This document shows, one piece after another, positions 22,108 through 33,562 of a DNA stretch of 64,000 nucleotides. Each line of letters begins with the position of its first letter. The stretch's first letter is position 1. Origin of the DNA: Linum tenue. Its lineage: Eukaryota > Streptophyta > Magnoliopsida > Malpighiales > Linaceae. The DNA lies in NCBI GenBank assembly GCA_946122785.1, contig CAMGYJ010000007.1, positions 4,170,909-4,234,908 of the forward strand. Reading direction: 5' to 3'. The notes beneath the pieces were generated by a model. The model worked only from the letters and a program-made list of their open reading frames with translations. It searched no databases and was not told the DNA's origin. A program made the position numbers and the translations under genes.

Positions 22108-24735
22108 TCATCCTCTATCGGTGCCAGATTGACGAGCATTGCGTTTCCCAAGCTTCGACAAGAGGTAGCCCATGGCAACTTTAGCTCCCAGGCTACAGTT
22201 ACCACGAGATAGACAGATGACTCCTCCGATCAGAAGCAGCCCGTTTGCTACCACTTTCCCTGATGGCCGCCTCTCTAATTTCTTCTTCCTGCTCGCCGTC
22301 ATACTTATTCCAAGAGATGCAGTAGCTACGGCTGGATTCTCAGGAGTGTCCTTGAGACAACTGTCCATTGTTTCGATGCCAGAAGGAATCTGAAGCAAGA
22401 ATGCTAGTTGTGAGGACATGAGCTAAGAGAAAAGTGGCACTTTAACTGGAAGCAGGAAGTTGGAAGCTTTAAGTTTCGTTAGGTATATGTGATGGAAACA
22501 GAATTTGAAAGCCAAAGCAATCAACTTTTCAGCCTTTGGGGAACTAAACAGCAGTGATGAATCTCTCACCTTCTGAACCAGAGAGAGTGCACTAGCAGGA
22601 TCACTTCCTATTTGACTACTTGACTGGTATTTGCATAGTGCAGCATGCATTTTACACACGTAACTCCATATGCCCCTAGCAAAAGCCAACCTCGCCATCT
22701 CTACATTTAGTCCAGCATCTTCTTGGTGATACATTTTGATCTCAGAAGCATCCCTACCAGGTACTGTTTACACAAAAATTATGCACTAGTTTAGCATTCA
22801 GAACTTCGTAGCCACAACTAAAATAGCAAGGTCGAAAAGAATGGTAGCCTTTTCACATTGAAAAAGCAAAGATGCAGCAAGTAGGAGAATCTTCAGGTTG
22901 ATAAAACACAAGTGAATTGAAAAGTGATGTGAGAAGTGGTGGAACTTCAAGGAACAAAACAAATGGAGATAAATGTAGGTCTAAGCTACAAGGATCTAGC
23001 ATCATTGGAAGAAACGTTGTTAGAAAAGGATGTAGCTCTGGCTTTCGCTTGATCCGTTTCAAGGCCAAACTGTTCGACAGAATATCAAAAAAGCAAATGC
23101 TGTATTCAAGAACTTGCCTTTCCTAATTCTCCAGCCAGATCTAAAGTATCTAACTCGCACGCACTTCTTCTGTAATGGTGCTGACGGATGTTCACATTCC
23201 TAGACATGATGAAGAAAACAAGTCAGCAAAAAATTGGAATGTCAGCAAACCTAGAGAAAACCAAATGTCCAGTACCAAGAAACAAAGGTTCAAACCCTGA
23301 CTTCCATCATGCTAATACCTTAATAAAACAATAATACGTTTTATCCTTTCCTTCCCATAATCTCCATGCCAGAATGTACTCCCTAGGTGTCAAAAGTGGG
23401 AACTTCTTAATAGTACGCCCGATTTCAATTCCATTCGACCGGTCTACTTGGAGTTGCTCATGTTCCACTACAGTTTTGTCCCACTGCTTTCTGTAATTGT
23501 TGTCCATGTAGAAGTCCCTAAGCAACTCAGGAGAGCAATTCTCGAAAACTGTCATACTCAAGTACTTTACAGGAGCATTCTGCGAATAACAACAACCAAA
23601 TAATGTTGTAAATGGACAATCTTTCGGTTCTTTTTTGCCAGAAATAAACTGAGACAGTATGAACAAGAAGCACCAGAAGGCCGAGTTTTATCTGAAGCTC
23701 CCTTTCGCTTTCTCAAAACACAGTAGTGGCCACAATGTATGTTATGTTGGTATGCAAACTATGTAGGTTATAACTTACAAACTACAGGGCATAGGACGAG
23801 GGGGTAAAACACATACAAGAGAAAACATTGATACTTTCACAAGTATTTTCAGCAAGGAAAGAGATATTGAACCTTGGGTTTGCAGCATTTTGCGTTATAA
23901 TGTAGAAGATTGTTTCTCTTATCTATGACATCTTCCCAGCTCTCACTCTCGTCAACCTCATCCAGATTTTTAACCAAGAACTTCAAATCTGCTTCTGATA
24001 CCAACTCTGACGACCTGCCAAATGAATTTGAAAAACCATGTCAACGAAAGGTACCGATCGCACTGAAAAATTCTTTCGCAACACTCAAGTTAATGATCAA
24101 CAAGCACTGATTCACGCTATACAATATCCATAGGTGTGAATTCCTAATGGAAATGTTGTAGGGAAAAGATACCATTACGCAAATGACAAACCACAAACTA
24201 GAAGTAAACAACAGAGGCAGCAATAGCAGAGGACTTGCTACCTGAGTCTCACGAATTCGATATGCAGAAACATATGAACAAGTCATATATTGCCAGTAAC
24301 AGAACGGAATCCAGCAAAACTTGGTAGACAAGAAAAATTCAACAGAAACCCTCAATCGCGATGGAAACCCGAAACAATAGCGATATAGCAAAGGGAATGA
24401 GAAAACCCCCAAATGAAAACAGGAACAGAAAACGAAACCCAGTAAGAGGGAGAGAGTAGTAGTAACCTGGATTCAGGGTTAGACCCAGATGGCGCGAGCG
24501 GATTAGGAGCAGCGGCAGAGATAGGAGAAGGTCGAGACGAGGAAGAAGAAGAAGAAGAAGCAAAGAGGGAGAAGAGAAGGCGCCTGGAAAAGTGGAATAC
24601 GATTATAAGGAGAAGGGAAAGCAGAGTAGCCCATCTGCAGCCGTAGCCCAGAAACCAAACCCCGGAATCGGCATCGAGCAAAGATTGGAATCCATTACGA
24701 AGAGGGTGGAAATACTCGAGAATCACCAACGCCAT
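22108..24735 (-). CDS. Membrane-anchored START-domain (lipid-binding) protein
   Basis: Polyketide cyclase/START superfamily protein of plants, expected to bind a lipid in its START pocket at a membrane; the ligand is unknown. Six minus-strand exons: 24735-24467, 24014-23873, 23579-23319, 23199-23118, 22763-22570, 22389-22108; they give 409 aa. An N-terminal hydrophobic segment (WATLLSLLLIIVFHF) is followed by a Ser-rich linker and the START domain (roughly 95-310) with LLRDFYMDNNYRKQWDKTVV, IGRTIKKFPLLTPREYILAWR, VRVRYFRSGWRIRK and ARLAFARGIWSYVCKMH. A short C-terminal hydrophobic helix follows (VVANGLLLIGGVICL, about 362-380). The start is the first ATG of the open exon. Intron 4 needs a GC donor (AAAG/GCAAGT) to keep the frame. 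A similar architecture exists in Arabidopsis START proteins related to PCTP. Confidence 0.9.
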
Positions 24736-26153
24736 CGCTCTCTGTCCCTGGTTCTTCTTTGCTTTCTCCTCCTAATATTGGCTCGGTATCTTCCTCGTCG
24801 TCTTCTTCTTCTTGGGTTTCTTGTGGCGGAGGATTTGGGATTAAACCCATGCCATGTGATGTGATTGAGGCGAAGGTTGCAGCCTTTATGAGATTGGAGA
24901 GAAAGAGTGTGGAGGGAGGCAGAAGCAGGAAATGAAATGGGAAATGAATATGGTGGGGAGGAATTGAAAGCGGCCTGCGAGGAAAATGTGGATATGGTTC
25001 AGGTCCACCATCGTTTTGGTTTGTTTCTCATAGTTTACTCCCTCTTTTAGCAAATTTCCAGTTTCTACTAAAGGCAGGCAACATTCAAGTGTCAACCATA
25101 GTCATGTTATATTTGGACAAGGTAGATTGATGGCCTGCAACAGCAATGGCAACTTTGAAGGAGAGGTTAAGAGCTTAAGATGGGAGTGTGGATGGGTAGG
25201 GAAAAGAGGGACGATAACTCGAGTTGCGTTGACTTTATAATTATTTCGGCATAATACATGAAAATATAGGTAGATATCGAAGCAAGGGTGGTTAGTGAAG
25301 TATGGCGGAAAAGATGGATAAATTTTTTTTTAGAAAGAAGGCGTTATAGGATTCGGAATTAATATATATGACGCAAGCTGCTGTGGAAATTAAATCTTCG
25401 TTTAGCTTTTTTGTAGTGTAATAAACCTGGAAGAACAGAGGAATAATGTAGCTAGACAATTTTGGAGTAAGTGTTGGTACTAGGGTGAATTGATGGTAAC
25501 TGAATTGTGTTTGATTGTATTTGATGAAATGAAGTCGTTCTTATTCATAACAAAAATAAATATTAATCAAGAATAACGTAAAATGTGACGGAACAAGATT
25601 TTTTTTTTTTTTTACATATTTCGTCTCATTCTATTTCGAGTTGAAGCAGATCTAAATAAACCGAACGGTACAGACCAATTCAGAAATTACTCTGATGAAT
25701 GTAATCATATAAACTCAACATCATTTTGCATTTCTCTATTTTGACCAATAACTCAATATTTATCTTGAGGGTGGAAACATTAAATGTCTTTTTCAACAAA
25801 AGAAAAGCTAAATGTCCTTTTCTTTTTGGGCTGAAAAAAATGTTTATTGTAGATAATACTGAATAGATATACATCCCAGATAGGGATGAGGCAATGCACA
25901 AGTGATTCTTTCCAATTATTTCAATATATTAAACTTGTGGATGCTGTTCTTTAATTATAGATTCCTCCTGGATTTTGTTTCTTATGGAGAAAAAAAAAAA
26001 AACTCGTGGATGTTGCTGGATTACAATTCCGGAAAAATCAAGGATCACATATGAATAACAATTATCATAAATCTTCAAATATTGAGGCAATCTACACGTT
26101 GGTGTTATAAAAAAAGCAATGCAAAACCTTTTTTTATATCAATTGGTACAACA

Positions 26154-26156
<3 letters not shown>
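24736..26156. other. Intergenic, START-gene upstream region
   Basis: About 1.4 kb of AT-rich DNA with no credible gene. It includes homopolymer tracts near 25320 and 25600. Confidence 0.5.

Positions 26157-26194
<38 letters not shown>
26157..26194. repeat. (TA)n microsatellite
   Basis: About 38 bp of AT dinucleotide repeat abut the left end of a foldback MITE; a shorter AT run abuts its right end. Confidence 0.9.
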
Positions 26195-26195
<1 letters not shown>

Positions 26196-26198
<3 letters not shown>

Positions 26199-26566
26199 AA
26201 GGCTAGCGTACACCTGGGCGTACCTTAGCCTACCGTACGTCCGTTGAGTTTTGCTATTTAGACAATGAATTAACCAAAGTTTGGGACATGATACTATATC
26301 CGAACCCCTGATGGATGAACACCAGTCCCCAATTCACTAACCCAAAGCATATGATTCATTTAATCGTGAAATGAAAATCAATGGTTCTGATTTGTCAAAA
26401 TTATTGTTGATTTTCATTTTAAGATTAAACGAATCTCATAGTTTGGGTTAGAAAACTAGGGACTGGGGTTTATCTATTAGTGGTTAGGGTATGGTATCAT
26501 GCCCAAATCTCCAGTTAATTCATGATCGAAATAGCAAAATTCAAACGGGCGTACGCTAGCCTGAAC
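26196..26566. mobile_element. Foldback MITE, about 370 bp
   Basis: GGCTAGCGTAC at the left is mirrored by GTACGCTAGCC at the right. The pairing continues inward: GTTTTGCTATTTAGACAATG pairs with the inverse of ATTTTGCTATTTCGATCATG, and GATTCATTTAATCGTG with ATTAAACGAATC. Nearly the whole element can fold into one long hairpin. It is inserted in an AT repeat, so a TA or longer AT duplication cannot be defined. The superfamily is uncertain (Mutator-like or mariner-like). Confidence 0.75.
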
Positions 26567-26582
26567 CCATATATATAGTTCA

Positions 26583-26715
26583 ACCTAGCATACGCTATAT
26601 GCATATATTCACACTATTATATGTCCGTCAAATTTTACTATTTAGACCATGTATTTACCGAAGTTTGGGGATGATACCATTAGAATCTTGATGTGTTGGC
26701 ATGATACCACACAAA
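26583..26715. repeat. Partial second copy of the same MITE family
   Basis: CCTAGCATACGC, GTCCGTCAAATTTTACTATT, TAGACCATG, ACCGAAGTTTGG and GATGATACCAT parallel the left arm of the element at 26196. The right half is missing. It sits just after the complete copy. Confidence 0.65.
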
Positions 26716-27228
26716 TCAGCTTATTTCACACAATTTTCTTTTATATATATAATCTCATGAACTATTCAACCATTTTTTTTCATCCAATCTCATCAACTAG
26801 AACTTATTACAATCCAGTGTCCATAATTGCTAAACAATCTGAAAGCAGCAGAAAACCCAAATATAACACAAAACAGCAACAACAGTGTATTCAAAGGGGA
26901 GAGACCAGGAAAACAGAAAAGCAAAGCCCTCTAAACTGAATGCTCAAATCGCATCTATATTACACATGGAGAAACTCATAATGTCAACCTTCTATCACTT
27001 CCAAAACTTGAAGATATCAAACAAACTGGCAACCTGATGGCACCATCACAAAACAAAAATAAAGAACATCAAAGCCAAAAACTACCTTCTCAAAGTATCA
27101 GACAGAACTTGCATAATATTGCCTGTCATAGCTTCATGCAACGCCAATAGTAATCCTCTGCTGCCCAACCAATCACCTCATGCCAGATTAATCGAGATGG
27201 GATATCAAGGATGTCATTTCATATCTTC
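26716..27228. other. 3' flank of the YTH gene
   Basis: About 500 bp downstream of the YTH stop codon, presumably 3' UTR and spacer. No ORF with family resemblance. Confidence 0.5.
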
Positions 27229-30200
27229 CTACACGCCGGTAGTTGCAGGAGAAGTGGAGACTGTCGTCGTCACAACTTCTTCTAGGTGTGGAATCACGGT
27301 GGCACCTATGAAACCGCCTGACGAGATGGTAACAGCTCCTCCCTCGCCTGCATTGCAGCTTTCTTTGCTGGCATCATCTTCCAAGCGCACCACCTGAGCA
27401 AAGCTCTTGGACATCTGCTTGATAAAACTACTGGGGGGGATCACTGCCTTTCTCTGTTCGTTTTCCAGAACGACGGTGTCAGGAATGGGAGTCACTTGCT
27501 GCTGTCTGGATTTCCTTTCTTGCATTGCTTTCTGTCTGTCTTCATAAAAGTCAAAGTCGTCCAAGATGGACATCTCTGTCTCGTAGTTCTTGAATATGTT
27601 CAATATCTCGATGCCCTGCTCGAGTTTCACCTACAGAATTGGCATGTTTGCAGACAGTTAGCCTTTGCACAAATTAAAGTTCAGGTTAGGCCTTGCCATA
27701 TTTGTAAGTTGCTTATGCAAGTTTCTCAGAAAGAGAATTGTACCTCTTGTGTGTCCCGACTATTAGTGACAGGCTTGTTATCGTTATTTTCCAGAACTAT
27801 ATGGCGGAACTGACTATTGGGGACATCCTTGATAATGTGCCACTTAACAGGGAACTGCCCACTCCATTTATCTTGTTGCCAGTAATCAACGCTCTTCTCA
27901 AAATCTACTGGTCCAGTCATTTCAGCAACTCCACAAAACTGAGCACTGGCGTTAACCTGCAGAGAGTCATACATAAGACACGCCAAGGAAAAACCAAATA
28001 AAACACCTTACCAAGATGATCATCCAATCATAATTAGGATCAAGAAAGTCAAACCAATTGTACACTTTGTAGCAAGTATACTGCCAGCATGAACACTTAC
28101 TGAAAATAAGAGGAAAATTGGGCAAGGATCTTCGTTCTTAGCTTCAGCATAAGCAGCATCCAATTTTCTGTTTCCATTGGGTGTGCTAGCCCAAACACCA
28201 TATTTAATGCTCTTGTGGACATTATCTTCACTGTACGATTTGATAATGAAGAACTTTGCCTCCTTATATTCAGTAATGAAATCCGGCCGGTTGTACAAAT
28301 TGTCATTATTGACCTTTGAAGCGGGTTTGCTGCATTTGGTACTGTCAACTGAAGCACCAGTTTGCTCTGTTGTGTTTTGACTCTTAGGCTTTGAGGCCCT
28401 TGGTCCACGGTTTTGCTCACTAAGGATATCAAGGTTCCCATTGCAGCCACACAGAGAAACACCACTATTTCCACGCCATCTATTATTATCAAAGGAAAGC
28501 CAACCACGAGTGTTTGTCCCCACACCCTTAATGGAAGCATTACCAAAGCTGGGCCCTTGATTAAAACCACCATATGTATAACCTCTACCAATGGAACTTG
28601 AACCAGAGCCAAAGCCATAAGCTCTTTGATGTTGAGGTGCCTGAAGAAGGTAGTGAATCAGTGCCAGAACAAGCAGAAACTATGTAAAAGTAAGAACTTC
28701 AAGGAATGAAAAATCTATTTTCAGATGCAATAATATAATAATATTTGTATGCTTTCGCAGTGCAAATATTTGATCCAGTGCAGCTTAAGAACCGTTGGCT
28801 ACCCAGTCTCAGAAATTGAAAATTCTGAACCTTGCACCAAGAAAAGAAAAGGGAAGAGTGGAGCTGATGTGAGAAACAGAGAGATAAATCCTGGTTTGAG
28901 ACTCGTTCATCGACACACATGCACAAGGGTACAGGGAAACAAAATAGCAGACATGTCCACAAACAATTCCTTGCAACTGCATGGTGCATTGAGACCACAT
29001 TATACCAGCAAGCAGCAAACCCCGTCCAGAAATACAGCTTTATGCACTATATAGAAGCAGCAAACCATGGTTTAGCCAACTGACATGTGGTAATGCTAAG
29101 AACTAGACGTATCCCAGCTTTCCCCACGTTAAGAGAAGCATAGCAAATGGGCAGATGAATTCGGACCACAGCTCTCCTACGGCTATGAATTCACAGCTTT
29201 GAGAAGGGGAATAGATATACAAAGTATAAATAGGCTATAACAACAGGAGATCAAAACAGATGGCCACCTAAATACAACCTTCAAGTAATCCAGGGTATTT
29301 GTCATTTCAGATGAGTACTGTCCATGAAAAGTGTTGCTCAAATGACCCGCAGAAGCAGCTAATCGTTCAAAGACTGTTGGCTCCAGCCAGGATTACATAA
29401 AATGACCCGTGCTTTCCTTAATTTATGTATATAATGCCACCATGAAAAAGTTTTCAAACCTAATAATACAATAACTAGTGAACATTGGATTCGATCATAT
29501 AACAAGTACAGTAAGCAATTAGAAAGGCCATCATTAGTGCAAACAAAGCAATAGCTTCGGTTAGAGCAAATCCCAAAATAGCGCAACCCCTTGGGGTTAT
29601 CCTGCACTTGGAAGAAGAAGTAGAAAAAGGAATAAATATAGTGATAATTTGATTCTTCGTCGTCGTAGTAAATAGGAGAGATTGAAATCCAGTATAGTAA
29701 AGATGAGCATAGCATACTTCATTGTCATTTAATTACAAAACAAACTAAAATAAAATCATCAGAGTAAAACTAGAGAAATGAAGGTGACAAACCATTCCAA
29801 CATTCTGCCCAAATGACCCGAAAGGAGCGGTTGGTTGCGGGGATACTGCAGGTGAGTAGGGAGTAAAAGGCCTGTGCCTATCAGAGGGTTTTGAGTAATC
29901 AGACCATATCCCTCCAGAACTTAATCCATCAAACACCTCATGAAAACCAAGACCACCAAGATTGCCAGGAGCATTGCCTCTACCAAAAGCTCCTGAGGGA
30001 AGAGGGTAAGTAGGCCTTGGTCTAGATAGCATGTTCTCACCTCGATGATCCATTGTTGGCAAAGTATTGAATTCAGGCTGTGAAACAGGATTGTGTGGGG
30101 GAATATATGGCATGTTAGGAGGACCAAGCTGTTGGTAATAAGGGGGGCCTGAAAACTGGAATTGTTGATGAGGGTACATCTGTGTATCTCCACCTACAGA

Positions 30201-31898
30201 AGGTAAAGGTGGTGTGACAGGAGAATATGGCCCATATGGAACTTGTGGCCCGTAGCCATATCCACCATGGAATACAAGAGAAGGATTCTCATTATAGATG
30301 CCCTGATTGGATGAAAAAGAATTAGAGAACCATATAGTAAATATAATATGCACCAACAATTGCCAAAATCACAGGAGGTGAGAGGTCAAACTCACTGCTG
30401 ATCCCATGTCCAGTCCTTCAGCATTTATATAAGGAGGAAATTCATCCCATTCACCAGTTTCATACCCTGATTGATGCCAAATGAAATATTAATTTGCATA
30501 AACCATTGTCTACTGCAGTCAGAAGACCATCAAGGATACCATCAAACAAACTCAAAAGAGGGGGAGGGAACTAACCTCTGTAGTAGAAAGCCTGAGGCTG
30601 AGGAGCATACATATTTGGAGGATAGACGGTTTGATCTCCATTGGAACCAAAAGATCCAAACTGCCCCGCATCCCTCGGATGACCTATAGTGGCAGCAGCC
30701 TGAGAGGAATTAGAAGAAATTGATATCTCATTTTGGTTGCTATACAGGGGATGGTAAGAGGTTAACAAGTAAAAGAAGCAACAATGTTGCCTCCTCGATA
30801 GAGCCATATAAAAGCGATTAAGCAAGACATTGAGAGGTGTAAGAGTAAAAAATATACCCGCTCCTTCATGTTATCTGGTTCAAGAAGTTTTTCTTCTGCA
30901 TCCATGATCAATATGCTCAGTGACTCAGAAGAGCCTTACAAACACAGGCAGTACATAATATTTGACCAACCAAAGCTTAAAACTGTTGATAGCAAAACTT
31001 GAAGCAACGAATATGCGCACAAATCCACGCAAACACACCTATTAGGTACACATGATAAATTAAGGAATGTGAATACTCTTGAAGTAAGAAGCAGCCAGAT
31101 CTAGTAAAAATCACTTGATCGCGATACAAAACCGAGAATTAAACATTCGAATGACCACTATGACTTCCCATATTGCTCTACCAAAAACAATAAAGCCATG
31201 CGCCTAGGAAGGTACCAAACTCTCTTAATCAATACCCAAATGACAGTACAGGTATACAGGAATTTGTCTGCTCTAAGAGCCATGCTAACATCCTCAGAGG
31301 TTCACATAGATCACAATCTCAATTGAATTTCATGGTTTCCCCCAATCACAAATCTCCTTTTTCCAACTACTCGATTTTTGACATTTCATAAGATTCAGAA
31401 CGCTACAATTTTGATAAAGCAAGACTCCGGATATCTCATATCACCAGGATCTGAGATCACTACAGTTACCCCTTCGATAGCATCCCAGCAACTCAAATCA
31501 AAGAAAGATTCTAACTTTACGATCCCCAGATGCAGAAAAGATCCTAAATTCAGCAGTAAACAACACAAGAGCCACAATCGTTCAAGATTTGAGAAACCAT
31601 TCAAATGGACCAGACAACACAACACAGACGGCATAGATCGCACATATCAGAATCGACTCCATCCCCCATCAACCCACGAAACAACTCGGGGCCATCAAAT
31701 CAAAAGCACAAACAGGACAGATCGATCGAGATCAAGTCGGAAGACCGAACGATCAAGAACGAGATGAATAGAGAATTAAAAGAGCAAGGGACTGGAGACA
31801 CAGACAGAGAGAGAGATGATCAAAGATTGAAGATGGTGATGAAGAAAATTGTTACCGGTGGAAAGATCGGGTGGTGATGGCGATTGGGCTGCCGCCAT
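27229..31898 (-). CDS. YTH-domain m6A reader (ECT family)
   Basis: Plant ECT-type protein that binds N6-methyladenosine in mRNA. Eight minus-strand exons: 31898-31856, 30934-30858, 30699-30576, 30466-30396, 30302-29793, 28640-28101, 27956-27744, 27630-27229; they give 659 aa. The N-terminal two thirds is a Tyr/Pro/Gly/Gln-rich disordered region ([19 protein letters not shown]). The YTH domain spans roughly 385-540 with [43 protein letters not shown] and [15 protein letters not shown]. The three aromatic-cage Trp residues of YTHDF-type domains are present (about 425, 481, 486). [15 protein letters not shown] segment and a low-complexity tail follow. The start is the only ATG of the first exon ([10 protein letters not shown]); exon 2 also offers in-frame ATGs. 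The member (ECT number) is not resolved. Confidence 0.95.
29517..29585 (-). pseudogene. atp9: atp9-like (ATP synthase subunit c) fragment in a YTH-gene intron
   Basis: One minus-strand frame reads [20 protein letters not shown], the C-terminal helix of mitochondrial ATP synthase subunit 9, over about 69 bp. The similarity starts abruptly, and after FLI the frame continues with unrelated residues to a stop (the family normally ends shortly after this point). It lies in the 1.15-kb intron between coding exons 5 and 6. The likely source is mitochondrial DNA or RNA transferred to the nucleus (a NUMT). The codon giving the L of FALMM is CTA; in many plant mitochondrial genomes this position is CCA and becomes CTA by RNA editing. 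It is not a gene. Confidence 0.7.
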
Positions 31899-33562
31899 GA
31901 TTGGGGGGGGAGATTTATAGGGAGGAATCTAATCCGAAATCTAAAACAAACGAAAAGGTGCGATGAAGAGAATCTGTGAAGTGGATGGAGGGAGAGAAAG
32001 GAAAGCACAAGGGTATCAGTACAGTAGAGTATCTAGGCAGAGAGTGAAGTAAGCTGGGCGTGGAGGGACATGAATCCTGCTACTCCGAGCTTTTGCCCAT
32101 TTGGCCTCTAGCTTACTTGCCGCTCCTAATTGTGGAAATGGTACGAAGAGATCCGATCACACAATCTTGTTTTTTTGGTAACTCGACTCATTGAAATGCC
32201 ATGGTGTAATGACGTTTCCATAATCGTGTACTAATTATTTTATTTTATTTATTTTGGTAGATTTTTTTTTTCTTAAAGAAAAAAAATCAATCTTCCATAA
32301 TTTATCTTTTAATATAATAAACTTGAAAATTGAAATTGATTTTTCCATATTTTTTGTGTTACTTTATTTTGAAGCAATTAATATTTATATATCATAGTTG
32401 AACTCTTCAAAAATATAGTTGGGAGTATTCATAACATACGAAATATTCATTCATTTAGACCTTAATATGTGGATATTACCAACCAAGATATATGTAAATT
32501 AGACTTGTTAGAATAAAAAAAAAAGTCATTAATAGTCAGGATCATACCCAAATCCAGTTTGTTTCTACTCGATAAAAACATCAAGAAAATGAAATGGGAG
32601 ATTAAATCGGGTTATAAAAATGACGGGTAAGATGAACGAAAGAAGTAAGAACACAAAAAAGAGAGAATAATAGTGCTTCTTATTTATACATCAATATAAG
32701 TGTGTGGTTTATTTGTAGGCACAACTATCCCATTAATGTGTTTCTAACTTGAATATACATAACAAAAATGACAATTTAGTAGAGAACTACATGTAACACA
32801 TATTAAGCTTCTAACGTGCTTATGCTCATTGTTTTTTAAGCATGGATCCCATCTGAATATCAGTTCGTTTCATTTTTCTTCGGAATTTATAAAATTCATG
32901 AGATCAAAAACCAGAATTACATTATATTATATTTAGTATGATTCGATCCAAGCATCGGCTTGGTACGATGCAGTCCGATATCGTTGCACACCCCTACCCC
33001 CAAGCTAGTCAAGAAAAAAGAATCACAAGTTCACAACCATGGATGACATACTTAAATCACTATTTATAAGCATTATTATGTTAACCTCAAACGTGTACAT
33101 GAACATAGCTGTCACACAAAGTAAACTGAAGAAGTTACTTGGTATTAATACTATAACTTCAGCCACCAATCCAATTTTCAGCCAGCCTCGGGGAGGGTGG
33201 GATTCCCTGACAGGCCTAATAAAAACAGGACTGTCAGCGACAACCATGGACAGACATGTTTCTCCTGCTGATAATATAAAGTACAAGGTTCCAAATTCAA
33301 CATGGGAAGAAACTGAAGAGGAAGAAGACTTCTGAATCCTGATCCCTTCTATTGGAAGTTGAGAAGCCAGCATGTGGTGATCTAACAAACCTCTGACCTC
33401 CATTTGCTGCAACTTGCTTCATGCCTCCTTCAGTGCTTTTATTTCTCTGGCAGACCAACTCCTGCTAATAATCTAGATGATACTCCTGCCTCCCAAACAA
33501 AGGCAAACACTCATCTCCTGTACTATACTATAAAACAGTACGAATCCTAGTAGAGTACTATG
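31899..33562. other. Intergenic between YTH gene and OCT7-type gene
   Basis: About 1.66 kb. It includes the YTH promoter and, near 33023-33562, the transporter's presumed 3' UTR. A 129-codon minus-strand ORF at 33023-33412 has no recognisable family and is probably chance. AT-rich tracts occur at 32220-32300. Confidence 0.5.

Noticed and set aside
28097..28618. 173-codon minus-strand ORF
   Set aside because: Frame-shifted reading of YTH exon 6; the neighbouring frame carries the YTH domain.
33023..33412. 129-codon minus-strand ORF downstream of the transporter
   Set aside because: No recognisable domain; most likely 3' UTR or spacer.
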